From Roseomonas mucosa ATCC BAA-692 (GTDB lineage: Bacteria > Pseudomonadota > Alphaproteobacteria > Acetobacterales > Acetobacteraceae), in assembly GCF_000622225.1 (NCBI RefSeq), contig NZ_JHWD01000003.1, positions 186,001 to 250,000 on the forward strand: a stretch of DNA of 64,000 bases, read 5' to 3'. The notes under the pieces are model-generated. The model was given only the letters and a program-made list of their open reading frames with translations, was not told where the DNA came from and did no database searches. Both the position numbers and the translations under genes were made by a program. The number at the start of each line of letters is the position of its first letter. The stretch's first letter is position 1. This document shows positions 1-11,043 of the stretch, piece after piece.

Positions 1-1040
1 CCATCGCCCGCGTCTCCACCGCCCTGGACCTGATCCGCACTCTGGGCTGGCTCGTCCCGGAACGTTATCGCGACAGCCCGATGGCCACGCCGGAGCAACT
101 GGCCCGCTTCCACACGCCGGACTACATCGCCGCCCTGCGAAGAGCCGAGGCCGAGCAGGCAGCGGACGAGGCGGTGCGCGAGCGGCACCACCTGGGCGCC
201 CATGGCAATCCCATCTACCGTGAGGTCTTCCGCCGCCCGGCGACGGGGGCGGGGGGTGCAATCCTGGCCGCCCGGCTGGTGCGCCATGGCGGCATCGCGC
301 ATGTGCCGGGCGCCGGCACCCACCACGCCATGCCCGACCGGGCCAGCGGCTTCTGCTACGTCAACGACGTGGCGCTGGGGATCTTCGCCCTGGTGGATGC
401 CGGGCTGGAGCGCGTGCTCTACGTCGATATCGACGCGCATCACGGTGATGGCGTGGAACTCGCCTTCCACGACGATCCGCGCGTCTTCACCCTGTCGGTT
501 CACGAGGCCAACCGCTGGCCCCGTACCGGCAAAGCCGAGGACCGGGCGGGCGGCCATGCCCGCAACATCCCGGTGCCGGAGGGCTTCAACGACAGCGAGA
601 TGGATTGGGTGCTCCGCAACGCCATCCTGCCCATCACGCGCCACCTGCGGCCGCAGGCGATCGTGTTGCAATGCGGCTCCGACGCGCTGGAGGAAGACCC
701 GCTGTCCCGGCTGGCGCTGTCCAACAACAGCCATTTCGCGGTGGCGCGGGCGCTGCGGGGCCTGTCGCCGCGCCTCATCGTCACCGGCGGCGGAGGTTAT
801 AACCCGTGGTCTGTCGGGCGCTGCTGGGCGGGGGTCTGGGCCACGCTGAACGACCTGCCCATCCCCGCGCGTCTGCCGCCGGCAGCCGAGGCGGTGCTGC
901 GCGGCCTGTCCTGGTTCCGCGCCGCCGGGCGGGAGCCGCCGGAACACTGGTTCACCACCCTGCGGGACCCGCCCCGCGCGGGACCCGTGCGGGCGGAGAT
1001 CCGCGAGCTCTGCGCCATCACCCTGCGCGACCTTCCCTGA
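1..1040 (+). CDS. Histone deacetylase family protein (AcuC-like), 5' end outside window
   Basis: The reading frame is open from the left edge, so the true start lies upstream; the ATG at 81 is internal, because the codons before it (starting at base 3) continue a plausible family N-terminus. Zinc-dependent deacetylase-fold motifs are visible in order: the His-His pair in GTHHAMPDRASGF, the metal-binding D-x-H in YVDIDAHHGDGVE, a second aspartate region in LQCGSDALEEDPLS, and the late GGGGYNP loop that carries the family tyrosine. Family members remove acetyl or acyl groups from lysines or polyamines; the bacterial substrate cannot be told from sequence. It faces ispDF tail to tail with a gap of 22 bases. 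Confidence 0.88.
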   Translation, partial: IARVSTALDLIRTLGWLVPERYRDSPMATPEQLARFHTPDYIAALRRAEAEQAADEAVRERHHLGAHGNPIYREVFRRPATGAGGAILAARLVRHGGIAHVPGAGTHHAMPDRASGFCYVNDVALGIFALVDAGLERVLYVDIDAHHGDGVELAFHDDPRVFTLSVHEANRWPRTGKAEDRAGGHARNIPVPEGFNDSEMDWVLRNAILPITRHLRPQAIVLQCGSDALEEDPLSRLALSNNSHFAVARALRGLSPRLIVTGGGGYNPWSVGRCWAGVWATLNDLPIPARLPPAAEAVLRGLSWFRAAGREPPEHWFTTLRDPPRAGPVRAEIRELCAITLRDLP

Positions 1041-1062
1041 CCGGGATGGCCGTGCCGGAGGA

Positions 1063-2208
1063 TCAGTCCGGCAACAGGACCGAGACCGCCGCCTGGGCGG
1101 CGATGCCCTCGCCACGGCCGGTGAAGCCCAGGCGCTCGGAGGTGGTGGCCTTCACCGAGACGCGGCCGAGGGGGATGCCCATCAGCTCCGCCAGGCGGGC
1201 GCGCATGGCGGGGGCGTGGGGGGTGATCTTGGGGCGCTCGCAGATCAGGGTGACATCGGCATTGGCGATCAGCCCGCCGCGCTCCCGCACCAGCCCGGCC
1301 GCGTGGCGCAGGAAGCGGGCGCTGTCCGCATCCTTCCACTGCGCCTCGGAGGGCGGGAAATGCCGGCCGATATCGCCTTCCGCCATGGCGCCGTAGATCG
1401 CGTCGCAAAGGGCGTGGATGCCGACATCCGCGTCCGAATGCCCGTCCAGCCCCATCTCGTGCTCGATCCGGACGCCGCACAGGATCATCGGCCGGCCGGC
1501 CACCATCCGATGGACGTCATAGCCCGTGCCGACACGCGGCAGCAGGGCGCCGCGGCGGGCAGCCTCCAGCCGCTCCAGGTCGCTGGGATAGGTCACTTTC
1601 ACATTCTCCTCCGACCCCGGCACCAGGGCCACCGAGTGTCCGGCCGCTTCCAGCAGGGCGGCGTCGTCCGTGGCGCCGACCGGCCCGTTCCGGTGGGCCT
1701 CCAGCAGCGTGGCGAAACGGAAGCCCTGCGGCGTCTGCGCCCGGAACAGGTTGTCGCGCGGCACGGTGCCGGCGATGACGCCCTCGCCGCACAGCTTCAG
1801 CGTGTCGCTGACCGGCAGGGCGGGGATCGCCCCGTGATGCCGCTCCAGCGCCTCGACCACCGCGCGGACCGTGCCCGGCCGCAGCACCGGGCGAGCGGCG
1901 TCATGCACCAGGACCACGTCCGGCGGATTTGCCGCCAGGGCCTCCAGCCCGGCTCGCACGCTGTCCTGCCGCGCGATGCCGCCCTGCACGGGGGGCAGGA
2001 TGGGCAGGCCGTCAAGCAGGGTGCTCACCCGCCCCTCTTCCCCGGCGGAGCAGACGGGCAGCACGGCCTCCACCAGCCCGTCCGCCAGCAGCGCCTCGGC
2101 GGCATGGCGCAGCACCGGCCGGCCGGCCAGGGCAAGGAACTGCTTGGGCTCCGTGGTGCCGAAGCGCTGGCCGCGACCGGCGGCCACCAGAAGCGCGACG
2201 ACGCGCAT
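1063..2208 (-). CDS. ispDF: Bifunctional IspD/IspF (MEP cytidylyltransferase / MECDP synthase)
   Basis: A fusion of two enzymes of the non-mevalonate isoprenoid pathway, 381 residues. Residues about 1-225 are IspD: the nucleotide-binding AAGRGQRFG near the N-terminus, [10 protein letters not shown], and HDAARP. Residues about 228-381 are IspF, with the metal-binding GYDVHR and DGHSDADV motifs and the C-terminal [12 protein letters not shown] segment. IspD makes CDP-methylerythritol; IspF cyclises the later diphosphate. The fused form is common in Alphaproteobacteria. I place the start at 2208 because GGGGAG sits seven bases upstream and the protein then begins directly with the IspD core; a longer in-frame start at 2268 adds 20 residues unlike the family. 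It is divergent from dusB. Confidence 0.93.
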   Translation of the reverse strand: MRVVALLVAAGRGQRFGTTEPKQFLALAGRPVLRHAAEALLADGLVEAVLPVCSAGEEGRVSTLLDGLPILPPVQGGIARQDSVRAGLEALAANPPDVVLVHDAARPVLRPGTVRAVVEALERHHGAIPALPVSDTLKLCGEGVIAGTVPRDNLFRAQTPQGFRFATLLEAHRNGPVGATDDAALLEAAGHSVALVPGSEENVKVTYPSDLERLEAARRGALLPRVGTGYDVHRMVAGRPMILCGVRIEHEMGLDGHSDADVGIHALCDAIYGAMAEGDIGRHFPPSEAQWKDADSARFLRHAAGLVRERGGLIANADVTLICERPKITPHAPAMRARLAELMGIPLGRVSVKATTSERLGFTGRGEGIAAQAAVSVLLPD

Positions 2209-2531
2209 TCGCTTACTCCCCGTAGAATAGGGTCCTGCCGGATCGGGCCACGGGCCCGGAACCGGCATCCCAGGGCAGCGGCGCCCCGGCGGCGCAAACT
2301 AGCCGCGCGGGATGGCGGCGCCCAGGGGGGCAGGAGGGGCGACCGGCGGAAGGCCGGACATCCGCGCGGGAAGGCTGCCGGGAGCTGCCTTGTCGGGTGA
2401 CACGTCGGAATGTTTCCCGATATCCCTTGCCCACGGGATTAATCGGTCGTCAGATTGTCATGGAGCGAGAGGCATTCTGCCGCGCGGATCGGCGCTTGAC
2501 GATCTACCTGCCCAAGGGATAGGCATCCCGC
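2209..2531. other. Gene-free divergent region between ispDF and dusB
   Basis: 323 bases with no convincing reading frame. It must hold the promoters for ispDF (leftward) and for the dusB-ntrBC operon (rightward). The least GC-rich part is around 2430-2465, where a weak TTGCCC, 17-base spacer, TCAGAT arrangement could be a rightward promoter. That match is poor and I would not rely on it. I see no clear operator or terminator. Confidence 0.4.
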
Positions 2532-3647
2532 ATGGACGGTTCAGAAGATTTCTCGCCGGCCGTTTCCCCTGCGACCGAGGGAAACGGCTTCGGTATGTTG
2601 CGCCCGATAGACCTGGGTGGCGTCAGGATCGATTGCCCGGTGCTGCTCGCCCCCATGTCGGGGGTGACGGACCTGCCCTTCCGGCGCCTGTCACGCGAAC
2701 TCGGCACGCCGATGGTGGTGAGCGAGATGATCGCCAGCCAGGCCATGGTGCGGGAGAACCGGCAGACGCTGAAGATGGCCGAGGTGGACGGCTTCGGCGG
2801 CCCGGCCTCGGTGCAGCTCGCCGGCTGCGATCCGCAGGTGATGGCGGAGGCGGCGAGGCTCGCCGTGGGCCATGGTGCCGCCATCGTGGACATCAATTTC
2901 GGCTGCCCGGTGAAGAAGGTCGCCCTCGGCCAGTCCGCCGGCTCGGCGCTGATGCGTGACGAGGTCGCGGCGGCGCGGATCCTGGAGGCGACGGCGCGCG
3001 CTGTCTCCGTGCCGGTGACGCTGAAGATGCGCATGGGCTGGGACCACAACAGCCTGAACGCGCCGCGCCTGGCGGTGATCGCGCGGGAAAGCGGCATCCG
3101 CATGGTCACGGTGCATGGGCGCACCCGTCAGATGTTCTACACCGGCAAGGCCGACTGGGACTTCATCGCCCAGGTGAAGGCGGTAGCCGGCATCCCGGTG
3201 ATCGCCAATGGCGACATCCTGAACGCCGCCGACGCGGCCGAGGCGCTGCGGCGCTCCGGCGCGGATGGCGTGATGATCGGGCGCGGCGCCTATGGCCGGC
3301 CCTGGATCATGGGCGCGGTCGCGGCCCGGCTGCGCGGGCTGCCGGAAGGTGCCCCGGGGGGCAGCATGGTGGCGGAGGAGCCTTCGCTGGCGGAACGCTA
3401 TGCCATCATGCTGCGGCACTACGAGGCGATGCTGGACCATCACGGCCGCGACCCTGGCATGCGCCTCGCCCGCAAGCATCTCGCCTGGTACTCCTACGGC
3501 CTGCCCGGCAGCGCCGAGTTCCGGGGGCGCGTGAACCGCGCCGACACGGTGGAGGCCGCGCTGGAAGAAATCCGGCGCTTCTGGGAGCCGCTGATCGAGA
3601 GCGGCGTCACCATCCAACATGGTCGCGCGGAGGCGATTGCCGCATGA
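2532..3647 (+). CDS. dusB: tRNA-dihydrouridine synthase (DusB/NifR3 family)
   Basis: A flavoenzyme that reduces uridine to dihydrouridine in tRNA. The TIM-barrel signature is clear: LLAPMSGVTDLPFR near the N-terminus, then INFGCPVKKV with the catalytic Cys, KMRMGWD, TVHGRTR, the NGDI turn and the phosphate-binding MIGRGAYGRPW. At 371 residues it is slightly longer than usual; an internal ATG at 2595 would give a shorter N-terminus (MLRPIDLGG) closer to typical family starts, and neither start has a strong ribosome site. It overlaps ntrB by four bases (ATGA at 3644). This nifR3-ntrB-ntrC order is classical in Rhodobacter and Azospirillum, so the three are probably one operon. Confidence 0.93.
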   Translation: MDGSEDFSPAVSPATEGNGFGMLRPIDLGGVRIDCPVLLAPMSGVTDLPFRRLSRELGTPMVVSEMIASQAMVRENRQTLKMAEVDGFGGPASVQLAGCDPQVMAEAARLAVGHGAAIVDINFGCPVKKVALGQSAGSALMRDEVAAARILEATARAVSVPVTLKMRMGWDHNSLNAPRLAVIARESGIRMVTVHGRTRQMFYTGKADWDFIAQVKAVAGIPVIANGDILNAADAAEALRRSGADGVMIGRGAYGRPWIMGAVAARLRGLPEGAPGGSMVAEEPSLAERYAIMLRHYEAMLDHHGRDPGMRLARKHLAWYSYGLPGSAEFRGRVNRADTVEAALEEIRRFWEPLIESGVTIQHGRAEAIAA

Positions 3648-4872
3648 GCGGAGCCGTCAGTGCCCTGATACGCCGGGTCACGCCCCGGGCCGGAAAGAGC
3701 ATGCTGCCGCCGGAAAGCGCCGCCGTCCTGGCGGCGATCCCGATGCCGGTCGTGGTGCTGGACGAGGCGGACCGTTTCCATTTCGCCAACCCGGCGGCGG
3801 AGCTCTTCTTCGACCTGTCCTCGGTCTCGCTGGCGCAGCTCTCGCTGCACGACCTGCTGCCGCCGGACAGCCGCCTCTTCTCGCTGCTCCGGCAGGTACG
3901 GATCGCGGAGGCGCCGGTCTCCGACCACGACCTGATCCTGGAAAGCCCCCGCCTGCACAGGACGGACGTGACCGCCCATGGCGCGCCGCTGCCGGAACTG
4001 CCCGGCGCGGTGGTGCTGACGCTCCAGGACGGCTCCACGGCGCAGAAGCTCGACCGGCAGCTCAACTTCCGCGGCGCGGCGCGCGGCGCCTCGGCCATGG
4101 CGGCGATGCTGGCGCATGAGGTGAAGAACCCGCTTTCCGGCATCCGCGGCGCCGCCCAGTTGCTGGAACAGTCGGCGGAGGAAGGCGACCGCGAGCTCTG
4201 CACGCTGATCCAGGACGAGGTGGACCGCATCCGCGACCTCGTGGAGCGGATGGACATGTTCAGCGAGCGCCCGGTGGAACGGGGCCCGGTGAACATCCAC
4301 GAGGCGCTGGGCCATATCCGCCGCGTGGCCGGAACGGGCTTCGCCGCCCATCTGCGCATCGTGGAGGAATACGACCCCTCCCTGCCGCCGGTGCTGGGCA
4401 ACCGGGACCTGCTGGTGCAGGTGCTGCTGAACCTGGTGAAGAACGCCGCCGAGGCGGTGGACCCGGTGGAGGGCGAGATCGTGCTCTCCACCGCCTATCG
4501 CCACGGCGTCCGCATCGCCATTCCCGGCAGCGACGAGCGGGTTCACCTGCCGCTGGAGGTCTGCGTCCGCGACAACGGGCCGGGAATCCCGGAGGAGGTC
4601 CGGGCCAATCTCTTCGAGCCCTTCGTGACCACCAAGCGGGGCGGGCAGGGGCTCGGCCTGGCGCTCGTGGCCAAGCTGGTGGCCGATGCCGGCGGGCTGA
4701 TCGCCTGCGAGAGCCGGCCGGGCCGCACCATCTTCCGCCTCGCCCTGCCGATGCCGCCGGCGGTGCCTGCCGCGCCCGCCACCCTCTCTCCCGCACTGTC
4801 TCCCGCGCTGTCTCCCGCTGGGGCCAAGAGCCGGTCCCCGTCTTCCCGCGCCGCCAAGGACCCCGCCGCACC

Positions 4873-4876
<4 letters not shown>
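3644..4876 (+). CDS. ntrB: Nitrogen regulation sensor histidine kinase NtrB
   Basis: A soluble kinase/phosphatase that sets NtrC phosphorylation in response to nitrogen status through PII. No membrane segment is present. Residues about 20-130 form a PAS-type sensor; the H-box is [14 protein letters not shown] with the phosphorylated His at 158; the ATPase part has the N-box [19 protein letters not shown] and the G-box GGQGLGLAL. The extreme C-terminus contains a small LSPA x3 repeat encoded by a triplicated stretch near 4793-4818, probably replication slippage and outside the catalytic domain. It starts in an ATGA overlap with dusB and ends in a GTGA overlap with ntrC, so translation is likely coupled. 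Confidence 0.94.
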
Positions 4877-6315
<1,439 letters not shown>

Positions 6316-6402
6316 CGACATGGCGGTACGAGCCGCAGAAGCGGGTCTGACGCGGCGGCCGGGTTCTGGGGGGCGGCGGGGAACTGCTCTAGACTGCCCC
6401 CG

Positions 6403-8682
6403 ATGAGCTCCGCCCCCGCTTCCCGCAGCCTCACCCGGCGCGCGGCCGACCTCCTCCTGGGCCGGGCGATGACCCTTGGCCTGGCGCTCGGGGCACTGCT
6501 GCTGGGGATCGGCACCTTCACCCTCCTGTCCAACGGCAGCCCCTTCGGCCCGACCCGGCCCGGGCAGGTCGCGGCCATGGTGCTGGTGAACGCGGCCTTC
6601 CTGCTTCTGCTCGGCGCCTCGCTGGCCGGGCGGCTGGTGCGGGTCTGGGCGGAGCGCCGCTCTGGCAGCGCCGGCTCGCGCCTGCATGTGCGGCTGGTGC
6701 TGATGTTCGGCGTGGTGGCGGTGGTGCCGGCGCTGCTGGTGGGCACCTTCGCGGCGGTCTTCTTCAACCTGGGCATCCAGGCCTGGTTCAGCGACCGCGT
6801 GCGCTCGACCCTGGAGGCCAGCCTCGTCGCATCCCGCGCCTATCTGGACGAGCACCGCAACGCCATCCGGGCGGACGCGCTGGGCATGGCGGCCGACCTC
6901 AACCGCGCCTCCATGCTGCTCCAGAGCAACCCGGAGGCCTTCGGGCGGCTGCTCGCCACCCATACCGCCATGCGCGGCCTGACGGATGCCATCGTCTACG
7001 AGCCGGTGCTGGGCACCGTGGTCGCCCATGCCGGCCTTTCCACTGCCACGGTCATGCCGCCGCTGGAAAGCTGGGCCTACGAACTGGCCCGCTCGGGCGA
7101 GGTCGTTGTGCTGCCCAACGAGTCCGACGAGCCGCGGGTGCAGGCGCTGGTGATGCTGGACATCGCGCCGGGGCTGATCCTGCAGATCGGCCGGCCGGTG
7201 GATTCCGGGGTCCTGGAGCACATGCGGGCCACCGAGCGGGCCTTCCAGGCCTATGACCAGCTCGACCGCAACCGGTCCGGGCTGCAGATCACCTTCGCCA
7301 TGATCTTCGCCATCGCGGCGCTGCTGGTGCTGATGGCGGCGGTGCTGATCGGGCTGGTCCTGGCCAACCAGATCGCCCGGCCGATCGCACGGCTGATCAA
7401 CGCGGCGGAGCGGGTGAGGGGCGGCGACCTCTCGGTCAAGGTGGAGGAGGGGCCGCAGAACGACGAGGTCGCCTCCCTCTCCCGCGCCTTCAACCGCATG
7501 ACCAACCAGCTCGCGGCCCAGCGGTCGGAGCTGATGGAGGCCTATCGCCAGATCGACGAGCGCCGGCGCTTCACCGAGACGGTGCTCTCGGGCGTTTCCG
7601 CCGGGGTGGTGGGCCTGGATACCGAGGGGCGGGTGAACCTGCCCAACCGTTCCGCCTCCGACCTGCTGGGCAAGGACATGGAGGCCGCCATCGGCCAGCC
7701 CCTGGCCGAGGTGGTGCCGGAATTCGCGCCCCTGGTCCGCGCCGCCACCGCCGCGCCGGAGCGGGAGCAGACCGCCGAGATCCGGCTGGGCGCCGCCCCG
7801 GAGCGGCGCACCCTGCTGGCCCGCATGGGCGCGGAGGTGCAGGCTGGGCAGGTGGTGGGCTACGTCCTGACCTTCGACGACATCACGGCCCTGCTCTCGG
7901 CCCAGCGCAAGGCCGCCTGGGCCGACGTGGCGCGGCGCATCGCGCATGAGATCAAGAACCCGCTGACCCCGATCCAGCTTTCGGCGGAACGGCTGAAGCG
8001 GCGCTACCTGAAGGAGATCGCCTCCGATCCCGAGACGTTCCAGGCCTGCACCGACACCATCGTTCGGCAGGTGGGCGACCTGCGGCGCATGGTGGACGAG
8101 TTTTCCGCCTTCGCCCGCATGCCGCAGCCGGTGATCCGGCCCGAGGACCTGTCGCGGCTGGCGCGGGAGGCCATGGTGCTGCAGCGGGATGCGCATCCGG
8201 CCATCGCCTACGAGACCCATTTCCCGGAGAATGGCCCCATGGTGCCCTGCGACCGGCGCCTGCTGAACCAGGCGCTGATCAACCTGCTGCAGAACGCCGC
8301 CGACGCGATCGTGATGCGGCCGGAGGGAGAGGCCGGCGGGCGCATCGCCTTCACCGTCTCGGTGGAGAAGGATGGAGCCGCCTTCATCGTCGAGGACAAC
8401 GGTGTAGGCTTGCCGACCGGCGAAGACAGGGACCAGCTCACGGAACCGTACGTGACCCACAAGGCGAAAGGCACCGGTCTGGGCCTTGCCATCGTGAAGA
8501 AGATCATGGAGGACCATGGTGGCCGGCTGACGCTGAGCGACCGTGGGGACGGTCCGGGGGCGCGGGCGTCGCTCTTCCTGCCTTTCGCGCCCCCGGGAGA
8601 CAAACCGGGCGAGAAGAGGGAGGGTCATGCCGTGCCAGGTGAGACTGCCAGGGAAACGGAGAGCCTGCGTCATGGCGCATGA
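6403..8682 (+). CDS. ntrY: Membrane sensor histidine kinase NtrY
   Basis: A large (759 residue) membrane kinase. Hydrophobic segments lie near residues 24-48, 56-76, 98-125 and 300-330, leaving a periplasmic sensor region of about 170 residues between the third and fourth. A HAMP linker follows (about 325-385), then a PAS domain, the H-box RRIAHEIKNPLTPIQLSAERL with His515, and an ATPase domain with LLQNAADAIV, DNGVGLP and KGTGLGLA. NtrYX systems respond to nitrogen and, in several alphaproteobacteria, to redox or envelope conditions. An 87-base gap after ntrC suggests a separate promoter; none is convincing. The 3' end overlaps ntrX by 11 bases. Confidence 0.95.
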   Translation: MSSAPASRSLTRRAADLLLGRAMTLGLALGALLLGIGTFTLLSNGSPFGPTRPGQVAAMVLVNAAFLLLLGASLAGRLVRVWAERRSGSAGSRLHVRLVLMFGVVAVVPALLVGTFAAVFFNLGIQAWFSDRVRSTLEASLVASRAYLDEHRNAIRADALGMAADLNRASMLLQSNPEAFGRLLATHTAMRGLTDAIVYEPVLGTVVAHAGLSTATVMPPLESWAYELARSGEVVVLPNESDEPRVQALVMLDIAPGLILQIGRPVDSGVLEHMRATERAFQAYDQLDRNRSGLQITFAMIFAIAALLVLMAAVLIGLVLANQIARPIARLINAAERVRGGDLSVKVEEGPQNDEVASLSRAFNRMTNQLAAQRSELMEAYRQIDERRRFTETVLSGVSAGVVGLDTEGRVNLPNRSASDLLGKDMEAAIGQPLAEVVPEFAPLVRAATAAPEREQTAEIRLGAAPERRTLLARMGAEVQAGQVVGYVLTFDDITALLSAQRKAAWADVARRIAHEIKNPLTPIQLSAERLKRRYLKEIASDPETFQACTDTIVRQVGDLRRMVDEFSAFARMPQPVIRPEDLSRLAREAMVLQRDAHPAIAYETHFPENGPMVPCDRRLLNQALINLLQNAADAIVMRPEGEAGGRIAFTVSVEKDGAAFIVEDNGVGLPTGEDRDQLTEPYVTHKAKGTGLGLAIVKKIMEDHGGRLTLSDRGDGPGARASLFLPFAPPGDKPGEKREGHAVPGETARETESLRHGA

Positions 8683-10081
8683 CATCCTGATCGTGGATGA
8701 TGAGCCCGACATCCGCTCCCTGATCGAGGGCATCCTGCAGGATGAAGGGTACGAGACGCGTTCGGCGCGCAATTCGGACGAGGCTCTGGCCTCCTTCCGG
8801 CAGCGCCGGCCGAACCTCGTGATCCTGGACATCTGGCTGCAGGGTTCGCGCCTCGACGGGTTGGGCATCCTCCAGGCCATCCATGGCGAGGAGCCACAGG
8901 TGCCGGTGGTGATGATCTCGGGGCACGGCACCATCGAGACGGCGGTCCAGGCGATCCAGCAGGGCGCCTACGACTTCATCGAGAAGCCTTTCCAATCGGA
9001 TAGGCTGCTACTCGTGGCCTCGCGCGCCCTGGAGGCCGCGCGGCTGAAGCGGGAGAACAGCGAGCTGCGCCTGCGCAGCGGGCCGGAAACGGAGCTCGCG
9101 GGCGTTTCCTCCGCCATCGCCCAGCTTCGCCAGGCCATCGAGCGCCTGGCGCCGACCGGGTCGCGGGCGCTGATCACCGGCCCGGCCGGCTCCGGCAAGG
9201 AGGTCGCGGCGCGGATGATCCACGCCCGCTCCAAGCGCGCCGCCGAGCCCTTCGTGGCGCTGAACTGCGCCACGCTGAACCCGGCCCGCTTCGAGGAGGA
9301 GCTGTTCGGTGTCGAGGGCGGGACGGACCCGGCCACCCAGCCGCGCCGCGCCGGCGTGCTGGAGCGTGCCCATGGCGGCACGCTCCTGCTCGACGAGGTC
9401 GCGGACATGCCGCTGGAGACCCAGGGCAAGATCGTCCGGGCGCTGCAGGAGCAGGGCTTCGAGCGCGTCGGCGGCTCGACCCGGGTGAAGGTGGATGTGC
9501 GCGTGCTCGCCACCACCAACCGGGACCTCGCCGCCGAGATCGCTGCCGGGCGCTTCCGGGAGGACCTGTTCTACCGCCTCGCCGTGGTGCCGCTGCGGGT
9601 GCCGCCGCTGCGCGAGCGGCGGGAGGACGTGCCGGTGCTGGCGCGCTCCCTGATGGCCCGTTCCGCCGAGGCCGCCGGCATCCCGCCGCGCGAGATCAGC
9701 GAGGACGCCATGGCGGCGATGCAGGCCTATGACTGGCCGGGCAATGTCCGCCAGCTACGCAACATCGTGGACTGGCTGCTGATCATGGCGCCGGGCGGAG
9801 CGGGCGAGAGTATCCGGCCGGAGATGCTGCCGCCCGAGATCGGCTCCGCCGCCCCGGCCATGCTGAAGCTGGATCGTTCCAGCGAGATCATGACCCTGCC
9901 GCTGCGCGAAGCGCGCGAGCTCTTCGAGCGGCAGTATCTGGAGGCGCAGCTGTTGCGCTTCTGCGGCAATATCAGCCGCACAGCGAATTTCGTCGGCATG
10001 GAGCGCAGCGCGCTGCACCGGAAGCTGAAGTTCCTGGGCGTGAGCGCCGACGAGCGCGCCAATGCCAGCGTGGGGGCCTGA
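8672..10081 (+). CDS. ntrX: Response regulator NtrX
   Basis: The partner of NtrY, 469 residues. I chose ATG 8672 (MAHDILIVDDEPD) because GGAGAG lies nine bases upstream and the receiver domain begins at once; a longer frame from 8543 only reads through the end of ntrY. Receiver residues include Asp53 in VILDIWLQG. The AAA+ domain has Walker A GPAGSGKE and LLLDEVADMP, but the place where NtrC has GAFTGA reads TQPRRAGVLERA, so the sigma-54 contact loop is absent. The C-terminal Fis-type helix-turn-helix is present. NtrX proteins of Alphaproteobacteria often lack the loop and are thought not to act through sigma-54. Confidence 0.94.
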   Translation: MAHDILIVDDEPDIRSLIEGILQDEGYETRSARNSDEALASFRQRRPNLVILDIWLQGSRLDGLGILQAIHGEEPQVPVVMISGHGTIETAVQAIQQGAYDFIEKPFQSDRLLLVASRALEAARLKRENSELRLRSGPETELAGVSSAIAQLRQAIERLAPTGSRALITGPAGSGKEVAARMIHARSKRAAEPFVALNCATLNPARFEEELFGVEGGTDPATQPRRAGVLERAHGGTLLLDEVADMPLETQGKIVRALQEQGFERVGGSTRVKVDVRVLATTNRDLAAEIAAGRFREDLFYRLAVVPLRVPPLRERREDVPVLARSLMARSAEAAGIPPREISEDAMAAMQAYDWPGNVRQLRNIVDWLLIMAPGGAGESIRPEMLPPEIGSAAPAMLKLDRSSEIMTLPLREARELFERQYLEAQLLRFCGNISRTANFVGMERSALHRKLKFLGVSADERANASVGA

Positions 10082-10085
10082 AACG

Positions 10086-10114
10086 GGCCCCTGACCGGGC
10101 CTTCAGTCTTTTTT
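10086..10114 (+). terminator. Possible intrinsic terminator after ntrX
   Basis: A short hairpin (arms GGCCC at 10086-10090 and GGGCC at 10097-10101) is followed after seven bases by six T residues (10109-10114). The stem is short and the T run is offset, so the call is tentative; placement just after the ntrX stop supports it. Confidence 0.35.
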
Positions 10115-10170
10115 GCCCGGGTTGCGGGCCTGATGGGAGACCCCGGAGGGAAAGCCCCCGGGGACAGAGG

Positions 10171-11043
10171 ATGTCGCGTATTGCCTATGTGAACGGCCAG
10201 TACGTTCCGCAGCGCCAGGCCAGCGTGAACGTGGAGGACCGGGGCTACCAGTTCGGGGACGGGATCTACGAGGTCGTCCATATCTACAAGGGCCGCTTCA
10301 TCGACGAGGACCGCCACCTCGCCCGGCTGGAACGCAGCCTGCGCGAGATCCGCATCCCGATGCCGATGTCCCTGGCGGCCCTGCGCTCCGTGCTGCGGGA
10401 GCTGGTGCGGCGGAACCGGATCGCCGAGGGGCTGGTCTACATGCAGGTGACGCGGGGCGTGGCGCCGCGCGACCATGCCTTCCCGAAGAAGCCGGTGCCA
10501 CCCGCGGTGGTGATGACGGTCAAGCGCATCCCGCCCTATCCGGCCAGCATCGAGGGCTGGAACCTGAAGGCCATCACCGCCCCGGACGAGCGCTGGGCGC
10601 GACCGGACATCAAGACCGTGAACCTGCTGCCCAACGTGCTGGCGCGGCAGGCGGCGAAGGAGCAGGGGGCCTCGGAGGCCATCCTCTTCGACCCCGGCAC
10701 GAAGGAGGTCATGGAGGGGGCCGCGACCAGCTTCTGGATCGTGGACGAGGCCGGCGCCATCCGCACCCGGCGCCTGGACCAGCACATCCTGCCCGGCTGC
10801 ACCCGCGGCGCGCTGATCGGCGAGATGCAGGCGGCCGGCATCCGCTTCGAGGAAGGCAGCTTCACCCTGGACGACCTGGCCCGGGCGCGGGAGGCCTTCA
10901 TCACCTCCGCCACCTCCTTCGTGAAGCCGGTGGTCGAGGTGGATGGCAGGCCGGTGGGCGACGGCAGGGCCGGGCCGGTGGCGCGGCAGCTCTTCGACCT
11001 CTTCGCCCGGCATGTGAAGGGCGGTCTCCCGAACGCCGCGTGA
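10171..11043 (+). CDS. dat: D-amino-acid aminotransferase (class IV PLP enzyme)
   Basis: A fold-type IV PLP aminotransferase of 290 residues, the usual size. The N-terminus YVNGQYVPQRQASVNVEDRG is typical of D-alanine aminotransferases, FGDGIYEV follows, and the PLP-binding lysine is probably Lys148 in DIKTVNLLPN. EVMEGAATSFW later in the chain is the conserved glutamate region. The enzyme interconverts D-amino acids and 2-oxo acids, for example making D-glutamate for peptidoglycan. Branched-chain aminotransferase and aminodeoxychorismate lyase are related, but the start sequence favours Dat. It overlaps the next gene in a GTGA arrangement. Genes of this type between ntrX and hfq are common in Rhodospirillales. 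Confidence 0.88.
   Translation: MSRIAYVNGQYVPQRQASVNVEDRGYQFGDGIYEVVHIYKGRFIDEDRHLARLERSLREIRIPMPMSLAALRSVLRELVRRNRIAEGLVYMQVTRGVAPRDHAFPKKPVPPAVVMTVKRIPPYPASIEGWNLKAITAPDERWARPDIKTVNLLPNVLARQAAKEQGASEAILFDPGTKEVMEGAATSFWIVDEAGAIRTRRLDQHILPGCTRGALIGEMQAAGIRFEEGSFTLDDLARAREAFITSATSFVKPVVEVDGRPVGDGRAGPVARQLFDLFARHVKGGLPNAA

Noticed and set aside
6316-6402. Possible sigma-54 promoter before ntrY
   Set aside because: No TGGC-N7-TTGC pattern could be found; only a weak CTCTAG element is present.
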